From Isoetes taiwanensis (Eukaryota > Streptophyta > Lycopodiopsida > Isoetales > Isoetaceae), in the NCBI GenBank assembly GCA_021234155.1, contig JAJEKV010000002.1:10220725-10284724 (forward strand): a DNA stretch of 64,000 bases, in the 5' to 3' direction. Position 1 is the first letter of the stretch. Every line of letters begins with the position of its first letter. Shown here one piece after another: positions 22,801-35,989 of this stretch. The position numbers and the translations under genes were made by a program. The notes under the pieces are model-generated. The model worked only from the letters and a program-made list of their open reading frames with translations. It did not search any database and was not told where the DNA came from.

Positions 22801-24235
22801 TTAAAACCTAAGGATCCGTCGAGGGTAAAATATATTTGTAAAGTCTTGGCGACATGATGTAAGGATGATTTTGGCGTTCGGGGAGAAGGAAGACATCATT
22901 ATAGTTGATGATGGCGCTTTGAAGTGTTGCCCGATCAGTCACCGATCACTTTAAATCCGCGTCTATCATCACGATATGGTTACCCGCGAGATGATTTTCT
23001 GCTAAAGCTTCGTGAGGGTGTCATGCAGAAATAGCCGGGGAAAAGCGATTGAGAATATACAAACAACCCATACCCGCGCCCCCGGACGGGGAAATTAGCC
23101 GGGGACCTTGAGAAAATGGATTCTAGAAAGGGAGCTTCTTTTGATATATATATGCTCACAGGAAATACACTTTCCATAAAAGTTTGAATATAGAAATATA
23201 CTTTACACAAACACATTGAATATATTGTGTTCTTATATGGCTGACATTATTGGTTACGTATGCGTATTGTTTTTATATTATGTGTATGATTTGCTATGCT
23301 TGCAATAATTTGTATGTATATCTGAGTCAATAATTTAGGTGTGTATAAATAGGTATGCATAAATTGGCAAACCATGGCTTTACGGCCTCATATACGCTTG
23401 TTATTATGGCACATTCTATTAGGGTCTAAGTTAGATGTTGGGGTGCAAAAGCTGACAGCGGCAATGAGGCGGAAAAAAGAAAACATAAACACCGGAACAT
23501 AGCGTATCTGGAAGCCCCATACTCTCGAGAAACTATCCTTCTCCTACCAAATTTGTAATTTGTTCATGCTTATTTGAAGGTACCAAATGTCATATTGGGA
23601 AATTTTGCTCATTGCGCTTCCACCAGTTTGTATTTTTTTGTGTTTTTCCTTGGCGTTAGATCGTAGTTAATCTCAGTGGGGGTTGCGGAATGACTAATAT
23701 GCCATATTGGGTTTCCAAATAAGCGTTCACCGAGAAAGTTGATAAGAGCCCCATGTTACTTGGTTATTTGTCGAGTAAAGAAGCTTTGTATTAGAGATTC
23801 ATGCGTCAAATAGGCTGTTGCATTCTTTTTGCACATGAAGAGCTCCATATTTCTTGTTATTTGTCAACTTCATAGTCAAGGCCATTGCTTTCTTTTTTGC
23901 ATAGGCGAAAATCTATAAGTAATTTGGTGAACTTCGGTCGAATCCTCCTAAATTGCAACATTATTTTCTACGTTGGTTTGTAATTGCTCTATTTTCATCT
24001 ATAGTTCTATAATTTAGGCGATCATCTTGCAGTCTGCAGTGCGATCCTAACAACATGTAAGATTCGTTTGCATGATTTTGCACCTTGTAGTACAATTGAA
24101 CCAATCGATGATTTGCATAGATACAATGCCCAGCCGGGGGCGTGAGTCAGGATTACGTAAAAGCAAGATCAATATAAGCGAACAAATCCGCAGCCTGCAG
24201 GTCAAACAAATGTTGGTAAGAATGGTAGTTAATGG
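19803..24235. other. Decayed repetitive DNA, nothing identified
   Basis: Open frames are under 95 codons and carry no motif I know. Frequent GCGA and CACGAG words resemble the eroded gypsy and DIRS-like regions, so this is probably old transposon sequence. Confidence 0.4.
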
Positions 24236-24625
24236 ATGCGACATTGCCAAGTTGAGATTAGATGTTTATATTCTTATCTCCAAGCGGCTAATTTATTAAG
24301 TATACCCGGCATCTTAGTGTGGTGTGATACAATGTTTCACATATGGAAACATATGTATTTCCACAAAATGTATCTTTGTAGGTTTCATGCCATATCCCTT
24401 GTTGAAACTCTTGCTAATTTGCATATCATATCTTGCATAGCCAACCTGATTTATAGAATTCAGGAGTGTTGTGTTTCACCAAGCTTGGAAAGAAATCATC
24501 GTTTCCATTTACAACAAAGCTCGAAAGGGAATAGTCTCGAGTTTGAGATCCATGAAGTTGCCATCTTATACACCAAATTGGAGTGCTTAAATTGCAATCC
24601 TTCTGTTGCTTCTAGTATGCGATAG
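24236..24625 (+). other. 129-codon open frame, unknown
   Basis: An open frame with ATG start, rich in Cys, His, Ile and Leu. It has no domain I recognise, no paired exon and no clear codon bias. It is probably chance in AT-rich DNA and is listed only because it is the longest frame in ~20 kb. Confidence 0.15.
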
Positions 24626-26589
24626 AATTACGGGAAAAAGCTGGCTATACTACTTGAGTTCCCAATAGCTTAGGTTATGCTACTTGAGAGATTTGTTAAT
24701 GCAACACAAAGGCTGCAGAAATGGGATCATGTATTTCAAAAGGTATATTTTCATGAAGAAGCACATTCTGATTAATAACATCTATTTTGAGTGGAAGTAA
24801 GGAGCCAACAAACAAATCGTTGGCTATTTATCTCAGTATTAAATGCACCAAATTAGATCAAGTATTCCAAGGCATATTTTCATGAAGCACACTACCATGC
24901 CAACATCTATGCCTATGCAATAAGGAATACCTCTGGAGAGTTGTGGCCTATTAGCTAAAATTTACTTTCGATATGATATCTACAAGTCATGAGGCGCATC
25001 TAGGCAAACATTTTTAGTTTGAGGTAATGCAAATATATGTAGTAAAAGTAGCCTGATAATAATCGAGAAAATAAGACCATATTCTTGGATTATATAAATG
25101 GAGTACCATGCCATGCTTTATAATATGACATGCATATGAAGCTAAGCAGGAAATGACACCTTTGAGAGAATGAGCGACTAGACCTCAGCTGGAGAGGAAG
25201 CAATTTGAAGGCTTGCATACATGACAAAATAAAATTCAAGCCCGGAGTCAGCACCGCACTTCTTGTGTGTCAAATCTAGCAAAACAACCTGGCCCGTCAG
25301 CCCGGGGCCCCAGCCCTCTCAACAACCTTCCCATCAATGCTAATTAAAGACTTGATGAAGTCCCGATCTCTGAGAATCTCCAAATGGGCCTCCTTTGTTA
25401 GGCTTCAAGAACTTGTATAGTGATGCTTCTATTGAAACCATTCACATCCAATATCTGATTCAATATAGTCAGGTGCAAAATGCTACCAATGTTTATGTTC
25501 CATTTTACCTTACATTTGCCCATTGCATAATATAGACAAAAATTCATACGTGAGACTAACAAAGGGACGAGTTCTAGAAACATTGATTAATGGGAGACTT
25601 GGTGATGCCACATTGAACTTTAGTAAATGACGAGAGCGACATACGAGGCGTATTTCTTTTATAAATGCAACACAAGCTGATACATAAAAGCAGTTCAATG
25701 ACTTATGGTTGGTTAAGCACTCAAGCATGTAGCCATAATGCAGTGAGCAAATCTTGAACACCGCAAAACCATGCCATTAATTCCCCACTAGCTCAACACA
25801 TGCGAGAAATCAGTTTAAGATTCCCTTAGTAGCCACCAAAGGGGACATTACAAAAATTACCTTTGTAAGCATGTATCATAAAAACACAATGTGATGGCAA
25901 CCCGGATGCTTATTTGAAGTGGCGGTGGGAAGGATATTATGATCCCTTCAAAACTTATGCCTTGAGCCAATAATAATCGATTCTAAATTGGTGGGAAGAT
26001 TTAAGCGTTTCACTCTATTGCCATGTCACCGGTCCCAATGGAGCTGATCGCCGAAACAACTACGAAGGATGTCGGGGACAGGGCTCATCGAACAGTACAC
26101 TTTAGCTTTCCCCGAGAATATGTGCGAGGGGCGAGAAAATGCACATTGTGTAATATACTCATCTGATTGAGTCACGAGACATTTTCACCTTGACTTCTTT
26201 GGGATTATTATATCATAAATCCTCCTGAGTCCAATATCTTTCACGGCGATTCATAACATACTATGACCCGAGAAAGCGTGTATCTCATTCATAAATTCTC
26301 TTTAAAATAGAAGCATAGTTAGGAGCAGGGCATAGCATGGGGAGACAAGGCAAGCGATGTTATCTCCGGATGAGAGCCTTCCGCGAGGATAATGATAAAT
26401 GAGGACTAAATAAAGAAGAGGGAAAGAAAGTCTCCTGATCCAAAAGGGGTACGTTAGCATTATCAAGATAATAAAGCGACCAGCCACAAAGAAAACATAA
26501 ACTGACCTTTTAAGGTTTGGGCACATTTTTTATAGTAAGAAGGAATTGAGGTTTATTAGCGTCTATGGCGGAACCCGATACAACCTTCT
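24626..26589. other. Gene-free stretch
   Basis: AT-rich, no motif recognised. Frequent short imperfect repeats such as CATATTTTCATGAAG (24744 and 24872). Confidence 0.4.
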
Positions 26590-26591
26590 GA

Positions 26592-26735
26592 CAACTCATG
26601 AAGTATCTATATTTGTTCATGAGCTTGCTCGGCATAAAAAAGGCAATCCTCAAAAATAGAGGCGGCGGCCAATTTCACCGATTCTTCCTTGTGATGAAAA
26701 GAATCATAAGAGGTTGCAATGAATTTGAGGGCTTG
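26592..26735 (-). pseudogene. Coding-like remnant, unidentified
   Basis: A minus-strand frame reads ALKFIATSYDSFHHKEESV, continues KLAAASIFEDCLFYAEQAHE, and after a TAG goes on ILHELSEG. The helical, balanced composition looks like former protein-coding sequence. I cannot assign a family; an eroded transposon Gag is as likely as a host gene. Confidence 0.25.
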
Positions 26736-29337
26736 CCCGGCCGGCCCAGGTCCTCCTAAGGTCCACAACGAGACTCATGATGATACATTATACATGGGAT
26801 ACTATGCAGTAGCCAGGATCCACTTTGCCCCGCTTGCTTATATTTGATTCCAAAGTTTTTAATTGCAATTAATCTACTAATCTACAACATATGCACAGCG
26901 GTAGGTCTTTGGAACATGCGATCCAACAACAATCAGAAGCCACCATTATGCGGCTTGCTTGCGTTTGAGCGCAAATTCCTTTGTACGCGGAGTGTCCGGA
27001 GGCCTTGGCACCGAGCCAAGCGTGCGGCGAGAAACCGGCGGCCAAATGCGGCAAAGAAATTTCTTCCCTTTGCTTTACGCCTAGAAAAGTAATTCCAGCA
27101 TTCTCACGGTAGTTGAAACATTCTTTATTTCAACTCAATGACCTACGAAGTCCTCAAAATTACCTGAATCATACCCGGTGCAAACACTTCCAATATCCTT
27201 TTCACAAAGTACGTGGTCGATGGAATGTGCTTAGATCTCCCGATGCTTACAAACCGAAATACATTGAGGTATCATTGTTCCTTTATCCATTGATCAATTC
27301 TCACCAAGCGCTTCATCAACAAGCACTACTTGATACTCCATGGGGGCATTCATCAGCATGGCGGATCAAGAAAATCCTCAGCGCGCCCAAATCAGCCCGC
27401 TAATTATCTCTAGGTCATTTGCCTGCGGTGAAATTACGGATGTCATGTCGCCGATCCGGCACCAATTTGCTAAGAGCAAAAATGGCTTTCCAGCTCGAAA
27501 GCAACCCCGAGAAAGCAGATCGGCCTGAAAGCGAGGCGTCCCGGGGCCGGAGTGCTTTTGTACCCCAATATCTAACTTGGGCCATTACGCAGATGAACCA
27601 TGGGATCTGGGGTCTTGCGTAACTAAATAGAACTTCAAGGCGGCGATGTGGCGTTTGCCTATGAATCGATCCGCTTCTATCTGATCCCTTTGATGTTGTA
27701 ATCCATCTTATATGGAATCGAGCATGGTTTTGTTCATGATAGAAGCCCGGGGATCTCACACTGCCTTGGCGCTTTGTCGTGATGAGTCAGTTAGTTTTTA
27801 GGTTTTATATTCCATTATAATCGTTATTCATACCAAGCAAATGTCAGCCAGCCCTGTGATTTAAAAGGAGAACCGAAAATCTCGTTTTGTAGCGACTTGC
27901 TTTAACATTTATTTGTTAAGTAAAGTACTACAATTTTCAGTATTTAGATTTCTTTTGTAAATTAAAGTAATGAGTGCAATTAATAAGCAATTTCCTACTT
28001 TTTATATTGCCAACATTACGTCATAATATGGGTCATTTGCATGAATATTTGAATACCTTTGCATTTCAACATAAAATGCATCTTCTAGCCGAAAAATGAA
28101 CTTCGGTGCAAAAGTGGCGGTTAATTCAATATAATGGTCAATAAAAACATCTGGTAGCGATTTTGGAATAGACATAATCCCAATTTAATTGAATGATGGT
28201 TGAGCAAATGAGTGTATCGGGACTTGAGAAATGGAGGAGGTGCAGGTTGGCGAGTGCAGCGAGACATAGAGGCTGACCTTGACATGCGAGGTGAGAGCCC
28301 GAGGCCATGTGATAAAGCCCTTAGGTTCACCTCCCATTGCTCTCCTAGATGGAAGAATAGCGGTGCCACGCCCGAATTCAGCCCGCGAGGTGAAGAAGGG
28401 GTATTCACTAGCACTTATAGCCCTCTCCGAGGATTACGAGTCATGCTTCCGGATGGCCCCCAAACATGGAATCGTAATAGATCGCCTTATCAAAGAGAGC
28501 GATAGCATTAAATAATAGCCGACTTAGCGAGTTCCCTCTGGGGCCAGGCGAGGTTGGTAGTGACGCGGCATATACCCGGATGGGGGAGGGATCAGGGGAC
28601 TTGGTGGCCCGCGCTTCAAAGTGACACGGCCTAAATATCCTCCGAGGGAACCTAGGGGGAACAATCGGCACAGCCAAGTCAAAGAAATTTTTTGGAGGAC
28701 AACCCGACTATTTGAAATTTCCAGAATAGAATTAAAATACTTTCAATCCCCATGACTAATTCCTTGAATGTATAAGTATTATTATATTCATGAATGTAAA
28801 TGATAATTTCAATTATATTCTCTTGATATATTTTGTCCCCACAATTATATCATCAAACGCCAATGCAATGACAAAACAATGAACTAATCATCAGAGTATA
28901 ATCTAATGTGTATGCGGCTAGAGTACCTAGAAATGTTGACAGCAAGGACATCATGACCAAGGGCGTACTCCACGAGGCATTTCGGTAGAAACTGTACACC
29001 AAGAGTTTACGATCACGGGAACACGGAAGGAAGAGCTATCCCGGTTAGGTGGGCATTCGCTGAGATAAAGAACGCTGGCTGGCGGGAAGCGGCTTAGCAG
29101 GTAGGCGGGGGTCGAGTAAGCGCGAGAAACACCGGCGGTGAGCGGTGCAACAAAGGAAGAAGCGGGAGAAGAAGATCTCTAGCTGGGGTCCCTCACGACT
29201 CTAGCTCGGACTTCGGACTCGGTCGAGGAGGAAAGCCCGGGGAGGAGGAGAGCCGGGGCTAGCAGGGAGGATCCCAAAGCGTAGCCGAGGGCGAGGTCAC
29301 AATCGACTATCGGAAAGAAGGTTGACTCGCTTCGGCA
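26736..29337. other. Decayed DNA, nothing identified
   Basis: Several overlapping 60-115 codon frames on both strands (27.1-28.7 kb) are shadows of GC-richer sequence without motif. This is probably eroded transposon. Confidence 0.35.
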
Positions 29338-30880
29338 ATGTATGGAAAGCCAAGGCTTTCGGCAATTCTTAGGGGATACTTGGAGGGAGTAGGAATGGAG
29401 GAAACAAAAGCGTGGCTTGATGAAATGAGAAGGTATGGTAATGTTTATAGCATGAAGGACAAAAAGGACAAAGGCGGAGTAGCTACATCAACTGAAGGGA
29501 GGCGGCTAGGATTTGGTGGAAGGGCCTGCATGCAAAGCACATGGGCTGGCGAGGGACAGTTCTGAGGTTCAAGAAGTTTGCTAAAAAAAAGGACATTCAA
29601 AGCGCCATTATGTGCCAAGAGAGCACAAGTGCACATGATCGCAGCGGTTTTAGGTGCAACAAGGGCAACAAATGGAGTTCAAAAGTACGGAAGAATTCAT
29701 GAGAACTAAGGCTCTATATTGCGAGAGAAGCTGAGTGAGAGCTTACTTAGCGGTGGAGGGTTACATAGAAGGGTTGAATGAAGAGATCCAGGAAGCTAAT
29801 AAAACCTTAATCACTGAGGCCAGTGTGAAATGAATCAAGCGGTCGGCTTGCAAGGGGCCAGGACCCCAGAAATGCACCAAAGCGGCGGTATTACCATAAC
29901 AAAGGGGAAGGAGCCGCGGGAGGCTATAGCCCAGAGGAAGTCAAGCCAGCGAGCTTGGTTCGCGATTAATTCACGGGGAAGCGAGGAGCCAGAGCGGGGA
30001 TAAAAAGCGAGGTGATGACCTTCAAAAGAGCAAGGAGAGAGGGATCCAACTATTCCAAAGCGTTAGAGCACGGTTTTGCAATCCATTCCCCGAAAAGCGA
30101 GAGTGCATAGAGAAGCGATTGTCCTTTGGAATTGTTTCCAGCTTGAGGGCGCCGGACAAACAAGCGCTTGCTGATGATGAAGCAGCGGCACTAGCGGAGC
30201 GGGGATAGGAGACACCCGCGGACTGACAGGAGGGCGCCTTAGGACTATATCGGGGAGTGAGGGTTGCCATATTTTTGCGCCATATCGAGAATGCCGAAAG
30301 CGATTATCAAGTCATCGACAATAGGAAGAAGCCCTAAAAGCAAAGATCTTTCTTAGTCTTGATGAATCACGAGGGAGCACCACGGCTTTCGCGTTGCCAA
30401 AGGATGAATGCAGGATATTTGGTGAAGCACTTGAAGTCTAAGCCCTAGGCGATTGTCTTGTGATGGAGCGGTCGACACCACGGCGAGGGGAAGAAGGATC
30501 AACTTCAGCGTGGAGCTTACCCGAGGGGAATCAATATACTTAGCATTGGGGTAGAAAGTGATGAATATCGGCAAAATATGATTTGATAGCCAGGCATGGA
30601 ATATCTTGGACGGGGGCCGTCATTGATTGTGGGAAGCGAGGAAGGTGACCTTAACAGCGTCGAGAAGGCAAGGTCGCCGAGATAGCGGTAAAGAAGTCAC
30701 CCCAATCATCCAATGCATGCAGTGAGAAGCTACTTAAATGCATAAGGAAGGAGCAAGTGACCTATCTCATAAACTTGAGGTCGGCGACCAAGAGTGAGAA
30801 AAGAAGAAAAGAGAGCCAAGACATTAGCGAAGCTCACGAGAGCCTATAGCAAGGGGTTGGTGAAAGGCAATTTCCTTTGA
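29338..30880 (+). pseudogene. Probable Gag/protease region of gypsy element A
   Basis: This eroded region precedes the RT of gypsy element A on the same strand, where Gag and protease are expected. A 75-codon frame at 29338-29565 (MYGKPRLSAILRGYLEGVGM...) and helical Lys/Glu/Ala-rich pieces near 30050-30270 fit a Gag, but I see no clean CCHC knuckle or D-S/T-G protease motif. Confidence 0.3.
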
Positions 30881-30884
30881 CTTG

Positions 30885-31720
30885 TTTCCTGTTGAGATTA
30901 AAGCGACTCCACCCTATAGAGAATTGAGTGTGAAATAGCACTTGAGGCAGGGGACTAAGCCAACAAGCAAAGGCGCCCTACGAATGTCGGCCAAGGTGAG
31001 TTGGCCAGATTGAAGAAGCAGCTGCAAAATTGCTAGACCTAGGGTTCATAGACCCTGTGTCTCTCCTTTTGGAGTACCTATCCTCTTTGTGAAGAAGGAT
31101 GGAAGCCTTAGGATGTGCATCGACTACAGTCAATTAAATAAGCACACCATTAAGAACAAGTATGTCTTACCTAGATCCCGGATGATCCTCATGGACTAGT
31201 TCTTGAGGGGAGAAAAATCTTTTCAAGATAGACTTGAGATGGGGTTATCGCAGAGATCAGGATCAGGAAGAAGATATCCACAAAGGCGGCAGTGAGGACA
31301 AGATATGGTCACTATGAAGATTCCGCGGTGATGCCATTTGGATTGTCTAATGTAAGAGCATTCGCATGAGGCTTATGAGCGATGTCTTTCATGAATTCTA
31401 GACTCCTTCATCACTTAGTTTTCTGATGAAATTTGACCTAGAGGAGCATATGTGACACTTAAGAAAGGTGCTTCGAAAAGCTAAGAATGCGTAAAGCTCT
31501 TTGCGAAGTTATCCAAGTGCCGCCATATGTGAAGAGAGGTTAATTACCTAGGGCATGTGATCACAGCGAGCATCTCCATGGACCCGGCAAAGGTCGAGCT
31601 GATCATCCGGCGGAAGCCTTAGAAAAGAACACACATAGTGAGAAGCTTCCCTTGTGGCCTAGCCGAGGATAATACGAGAGGGAAATTTAGCAAAAGAACC
31701 GTAAGTAGCGGCCACCCGTG
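30885..31720 (+). pseudogene. Gypsy A reverse transcriptase remnant
   Basis: Reads, across frames, GTKP (the EPGTKPI.KAPYRM entry), ELxRLKKQ, LLDLGF, SPFG.PILFVKK, then [20 protein letters not shown], the bases for the G-Y-H-Q-I-R-I motif in eroded form (~31245-31280), the RTRYGHYE and VMPFGL segment, and the bases for MRLMSDVFHEF. The aspartate-containing F-x-D-D box is lost around 31400-31440. The frame changes every 50-150 bases. Confidence 0.75.
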
Positions 31721-31779
31721 GCCTGACGGACCTCTGGCAGGGGAAGATAAAGGATTGGGCGAGGTCATTGAAGAGAAGG

Positions 31780-32200
31780 CCCTTCCTGACATTTGAGACC
31801 TTGAAGAAGCCTTGACTTAGCGGCGCCCGGTTTTAGTGTTGCGGATCTAGCCAAAGATAAACATGGCGTGGTATGAGGATAAGCAGAGGTCGCGATCCTC
31901 ATCACGAGGAGGAAAGGGTAGTGGCCTATATATTTCGAAGAAGATGAATGAGAGCGGCCTTCTCGACACATGATCGAGGGGAGGCTTACGGCTATAGTAA
32001 AGCTTTGAGAATTTGGGCATTATGCATTTGGGGAGAAGGTTCGGCCCTAGATCGGATCATCAAAGCCTTCAATACATTTTACACAACCACTCCCTCAATT
32101 TGAGGCAAGGGAGGTGGATGCCAGCAGAAGAATATGACTTGAGATAATTTATAAGCCAGGAAGCTCCAGCGGCGGATTTATAAGCGGATTAAAGGCGAGG
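31780..32200 (+). pseudogene. Gypsy A RNase H remnant
   Basis: Pieces of the family motif series are visible: a DASKD-like word, VVAYISKKMNE (about 31918-31955), the H-x-L-x-x-x-A-I-V-x-A-L-x-I-W block, and near the end LRQGRWM, EYDLEIIYKPG and an eroded AD.LS.K word. The domain cannot be translated in one frame. Confidence 0.65.
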
Positions 32201-32329
32201 GATACTTATCAGTACTCACAAAGTGAGTATGGCAAGAAGATTGAAGCACCCAGCGGTCGCGGAAGCTTCCAAGGAAGTTTGAAGCCAGTCTTTGCAAAGG
32301 AAGCAAAGGATCGACAAGGAAGGGAAATG

Positions 32330-33450
32330 TTTGACCTTATAAGAAGGAGAATAACTTGCTATACCATAAAACAAATTGTGTGTACACGAATCTTGAGGGA
32401 GTAAGGAAGCTAATCCTCCATGATACACACAATAGTCCCATAGCGAAGGGCATGTAGGGTTTATGAAGGCATTACTTTAAAATTAGAAGCGGCTACTTAC
32501 GTAGGGCATGAAGAAGAGGAGATAGCAAGATACGATACGTGAGTGCGAGATATGCCTACGGCAAACAAAGCGAGGAGCGACTTGGTGGGGTGCCTTGGAG
32601 GCCATTGCGGTCTGCGAATGCTAAGTGGGAAGGTTATTAGCATGGACTTCATTCACGGGGAAACCACACTGAAGCGACAAGAGGCAAGGATGCCTGATTG
32701 GCGTAAATGGAAAGTAAGTTATCAAAGATGGCACATTTTGTCTTGGAGTGTAGGTTATGCTTGACCACGGCGTGGATCTAGTCCTATTTGTTAAGGAGAT
32801 TTTAGACTCCCGTACATGGGGAATATTAATATTTCGGAATAGGGACTCTAAGTTTATGAGTGCCTTTTGGCGGGACTATTTACCACCATCAGACGAAGCT
32901 TTCTATGAAGCGCGGCATATCACATCCCCAAGCAGATGAGTGGGAGCCGGGCGGCGAATAGGAATCGCCGAAGATATGTTAAGAAGCTATGTTTTGGAAC
33001 AAGAAGCAATCTAAAGTGGGATAATTTCATCACTTAGTAGGGGTTAAGCCCTTGATTACCAAGCGAGGTCATCGCGGATGAGATGCTTTATGATACGATG
33101 CAGTGCCAATGTCTTACCCCCATCCACATTGTCCAGGTGATGCCAACAGTACTTTTGGAGATACAGGTTGGTGGAGGGAGGTAAGAGGTTACCTCCTAGC
33201 AGCGAGAAGTGAAGAGAAAACGCTCAGCAGAGCAAGCATGGGGCAGGTAAGAAAGGAATTTGAGATGGGGAGACAAGGTGTAGTTGATTTGAAGATCAAG
33301 GTAAAGGCGAGGCTAAGCTCCGCGCCGGCAATTGCAAGAAGCTTGCTCCAAGATGGGGAATTTGAGACCTTCGGGGATCACCAAAAGAGTAGGTACCCAA
33401 TCCACCACAAAGTTGGACCTACGAGGGTCTTCCATGTAAAAGTCTCCTAA
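32330..33450 (+). pseudogene. Gypsy A integrase remnant
   Basis: The N-terminal zinc-finger region is visible as NLLYHKTNCVYTNLEGVRKL and a HDTHNSP..GH word, with a C-E-x-C pair around 32540-32560. The DDE core follows as MDFIHG (32641-32660), KMAHFVL, RNRDSKFMSAFWRD (second Asp region, about 32835-32875) and a PQADEWEPG piece where HPQTDGQ(T)E is expected. The C-terminus ends VGPTRVFHVKVS (33411-33450), the position of the V-F-H-V-S word of gypsy integrases. Confidence 0.7.
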
Positions 33451-34690
33451 AGAGGCACACTCCTAATCGAGAGGAAGTATTGGAGACAAGCGAGTTTGTG
33501 GAATGTGGACGAGCAGGCTTGAAGTATTACTGAGGTTTTCTTGATGGGGAACATAAGAGACAAGAAGATCAAATTTCTCCAATACCTTGGCCGAGGAAAT
33601 AGGACCTCGCTTACAGTGGAAGGCGCTCATTGGGTGCTTTACAATCAGATTTGGAGGCGTGCCAGAATTCATGGAACGAAATGCAAGGCGCATTTCGTGT
33701 AGGCATTCGACTCAATAGGTGAGTGGAAGGTAGACAAAAGTCACTTCCGTCCACGGAAGTAGGCGACCTCGAAGGTATTGAGGCGGGGTATATCATCCGA
33801 TTCACCATATAATCCATCCGATTGTTCTTCATCCCATTTCTGATACGATGTTAGAATGAGGCTTGGGATTGAACAGAGTATGCCAAAACTACATCTCCTT
33901 CACAATCTCCTCCACCAAAACCTTGCAGTGAAGCCAAAACTCAAACTCTTCTGCGTATAGCGCCTTTACAGCGTCAATCTTCCCTTTTATGGTTCAATTT
34001 TCAGAGCATACATATTAGATGACAAATGTTTCCAATAAAATTTGAATTAAACAATTAAATGTCAATCCATGCATCCTAGACCATTACCCATATGGCATGA
34101 CAAAACTAACCACGTGACCTTTGCAGATTATATAAAGTGGAGTCTCATATTTATCGCGACCATTGAAGCGAACCAAGCCAATCATCAACCTTACTGTCAT
34201 CTCCCGCAGTTGGCCAAGTAGGCAGTAAACCCTTCATTATTCTCATGAATAGCGGCATGCATAATTTTGCCTATCTTAGAATGGCGGAGGCTTTTAAAAC
34301 TCATTCCCTTGAAATTCAAGAAACCCGCGTCAGTCACATTGGCTGAGTAAGGGCGTCACGCCACATACGAGGTCGGCAGCATCCCAGCTTGAACATCTAA
34401 GGTGTGCTTAGCCCGGAAATATATAAGAATTTACGGCTGCGAAGGCAAATATTGATTGTAGCGAGGATTTACATGATACAAATAATGGAGCGGTATTGAC
34501 CATAGTAGGTAAGCAGTTATTCCCATTATGCAATGTATCTCATTACCTCAGTTGGATAAGACTATCAAGAAGTTTCAAGTGGCTTGCATCATTTGACTTG
34601 CTTCAGTAGACGCCAAGTCCGAGTAGGATGAGATCATTGACAGCTTACCTCCAGCGATAGCACTTGTTCCGCAGGGAGTACCGCGGCCTT
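33451..34690. other. Between gypsy elements A and B, nothing identified
   Basis: Could contain the 3' LTR of A and the LTR/Gag of B, but no terminal repeat pair or PBS was found. The 33718-33785 block resembles 13.7 kb. Confidence 0.35.
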
Positions 34691-34699
34691 TCGGATGAC

Positions 34700-35545
34700 A
34701 TTCGCCGAGCGCCGCGAAGGCGTGGAATATGAAATTACCCTAGAACCAGGTACTGAAAGCCACGGTAAGGCTCCATATAGAATGAGTACCCCGAGGTTAA
34801 GCGAGCTTAAGCTTGATTGCAAGAGCTCCTCAAGTTGGGCTTCATTCGACCAAGTGTGTCACCTTTTGGGGCCCCAATACTCTTTGTGAAGAAAAAAGAT
34901 GGCACTTTAAGAATGTGCATTGATTATCACCAATTGAATAAGCACACTAATAAGAAGGTATGCTTTCTTAGCGTCTTGGGTATTCCCGATAGATACGATT
35001 CTGAGGGGTTAAGTATTTCACGAAGATTGATCTGGGTTTCAAGATATCACCGGTCGAATTAAAGGATGACATTCATAAGTCGCATTAGGACCGCACGTTA
35101 TAGAGCATTATGAGTTCAACTTTGTGATGCCATTTTAGCCTAACTAATACTCCGACCACCTTTGTAAGGGTTGATGAAGCGATGTCTGTGAATACCTTGT
35201 GATTTGTCATCATATTCTTTGATGATATTCTGATAAGACCTTAGAGGGACCATGAAAGGCATCTTTGGTTGGCCCCTTCTGGCGAGGCATACTAACTTTA
35301 TGCCAAGTTCTCCAAATTATGGGTTTGCAACCACCAAGGTTGATTACAGGGCATATTGTCTCATGAAGAGATAGCCACAAATCACGCGAATTGGCTGGCG
35401 GTAAAGTTGGCCGATTCAACCAATGTGTGTGCGAAGTTACGTAGCTTTCTAGGGTTGGCGGATATTGTCGCTTAAACTTGTGAAGACTTCAGCTGGTCGC
35501 ACCTTGGCCGGACCTAACCAAGCATGAAAGGTTAGGGATTGTTGT
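34700..35545 (+). pseudogene. Gypsy B reverse transcriptase remnant
   Basis: Reads REGVEYEITLEPGTESHGKA and PYRMS, then in a second frame [40 protein letters not shown] and NKHTNKK. Further on, the bases for [11 protein letters not shown], a YEF..VMP piece, and FFDDILI (35213-35235, catalytic Asp pair) are visible, and after that KLRSFLGLA and DLTKHER (end of RT connection). There are multiple frame changes. The sequence then breaks into the direct repeat at 35548. Confidence 0.75.
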
Positions 35546-35547
35546 TT

Positions 35548-35989
35548 TGATGTTGAGTTGGCAGGAATCTAGTGAACTTATGGTAGTTAAAATTTGGATC
35601 TAAGCTTGGGGAATTTGAATCTGGTAGCTAGGATCAAGTCTTGATTTTATATAAGATAATACAAAATTCGTGTAGAAAGAAGGCCCAATTTTGGAAGATG
35701 ACATTTGGGCAAAGTTCTTGAAGTTGTGAGTATCTTTCTTGATCAGTTGAATAATATCATGTTGAAGTATGATATTTTGAGTATGATTATGTGATTCTCT
35801 CATGTGTGATCTCAATTTCTCTAATCTCAAATGAAGTTAAGTTTATGATATGATTTGGTACAAAAATTTATGATGGAATGATTACCTTGGTGATTATGAT
35901 GCCAGTAGAGTGAGGCTTAGCCTGTCTCATATATCTTGAGATTTGCTTTGGTTCTTATCGTTAGTTCTTTGATCTTCAGTTTGCCTTGG
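35548..35989 (+). repeat. Left copy of ~0.45-0.5 kb direct repeat (LTR-like)
   Basis: Begins TGATGTTGAGTTGGCA and is collinear with 41888-42387 over its full length, including a very similar internal stretch around 35790-35870 (ATTCTCTCATGTGTGATCTC onward). It starts with TG, but the last shared bases (GTTTGCCTTG) are not CA, and no PBS follows, so calling it an LTR is an inference. Confidence 0.75.

Larger units (their letters stand above)
29338..33450 (+). mobile_element. Decayed Ty3/gypsy retrotransposon A
   Basis: The pol gene runs RT, RNase H, integrase on the plus strand, the order of Ty3/gypsy rather than copia. Every domain is present in recognisable pieces but broken by frequent small indels and stops. 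The LTRs were not identified. Its closest relative in the window is element B (34.7-43.0 kb), with very similar RT and integrase wording. Confidence 0.75.

Noticed and set aside
24236-24625. 129-codon frame as a real gene
   Set aside because: No motif, no exon partners, and composition matches neighbouring AT-rich noncoding DNA.
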